Origin: Thiotrichaceae bacterium UBA7359
GTDB lineage: Bacteria > Pseudomonadota > Gammaproteobacteria > Eutrophobiales > Eutrophobiaceae
DNA: 5,590 nucleotides
Reading direction: 5' to 3'
Assembly: GCA_905182825.1 (NCBI GenBank)
Contig: CAJJDJ010000043.1
Span: 1-5,590 of the forward strand
Part shown: positions 5,500-5,590 of the stretch, piece by piece
Position numbering within the stretch: position 1 is the first letter of the stretch
Layout of the letters: every line of letters starts with the position of its first letter
The notes under the pieces: generated by a model
What the model was told of the DNA's origin: nothing
Database searches by the model: none
Seen by the model: only the letters and a program-made list of their open reading frames with translations
Made by a program: the position numbers and the translations under genes

Positions 5500-5590
5500 A
5501 TCAGGAGTTCTTTCCTAAGAGGATGAAATCCCTAGTGTCGATTTTTATGGATTAAATTTAGAAGTTTCAAATATCAACATAAGGAATTCT

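Larger units (their letters stand above)
5254..5590. other. Regulatory intergenic region upstream of the ADC-fold gene
   Basis: No gene is supported in these 337 bases. Plus-strand ATGs open only very short frames, the longest being ten codons from 5523. On the minus strand one frame entering from the right edge runs 14 codons to a TAA at 5547-5545; it could be the tail of a gene or chance. The stretch otherwise holds the ribosome binding site, the -10 candidate, the two 12-bp palindromes, the rightward promoter candidate and the 18-bp inverted repeat listed separately. Confidence 0.6.

Noticed and set aside
5523..5555. Ten-codon frame on the plus strand beginning at the ATG at 5523
   Set aside because: It is very short, poorly spaced from the nearest AGGAG (15 nt), and has no recognisable leader-peptide features.

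Overview
The window looks like the chromosome of a low-GC, AT-leaning gammaproteobacterium. The main evidence is the translation GTPase TypA/BipA, which by recalled comparison follows the E. coli protein almost without gaps (605 versus about 607 residues). A Legionellales-like or similar lineage is possible, but I cannot fix the genus from this sequence.

Layout: positions 1-1328 (+) hold an M17 leucyl aminopeptidase cut off by the left edge. Positions 1329-1483 hold the typA promoter and a short GC-rich hairpin that contains the typA Shine-Dalgarno sequence. Positions 1484-3301 (+) hold typA, which starts with GTG. Positions 3302-3590 are an AT-rich gap between convergent genes. Positions 3591-4412 (-) hold a protein of the CmcJ/NvfI (GA4-desaturase-like) family with the residue pattern of an Fe(II)/2-oxoglutarate oxygenase. 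Positions 4441-4477 hold a strong leftward intrinsic terminator. Positions 4498-5253 (-) hold an acetoacetate-decarboxylase-fold protein. Positions 5254-5590 are a regulatory region with two near-identical 12-bp palindromes, another inverted repeat and plausible promoters facing both ways.

The left half is housekeeping: peptide turnover and translation or ribosome assembly. The right half reads as a small accessory module: an ADC-fold enzyme that keeps the Schiff-base lysine but appears to lack other decarboxylase residues, followed in the same direction by a probable oxygenase, under what looks like palindrome-dependent control. The likely role is the two-step modification of an unknown small oxo-acid or polyketide-like compound. 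That pairing and its control region are the most interesting content. I see no RNA genes, CRISPR arrays, insertion sequences or att sites.
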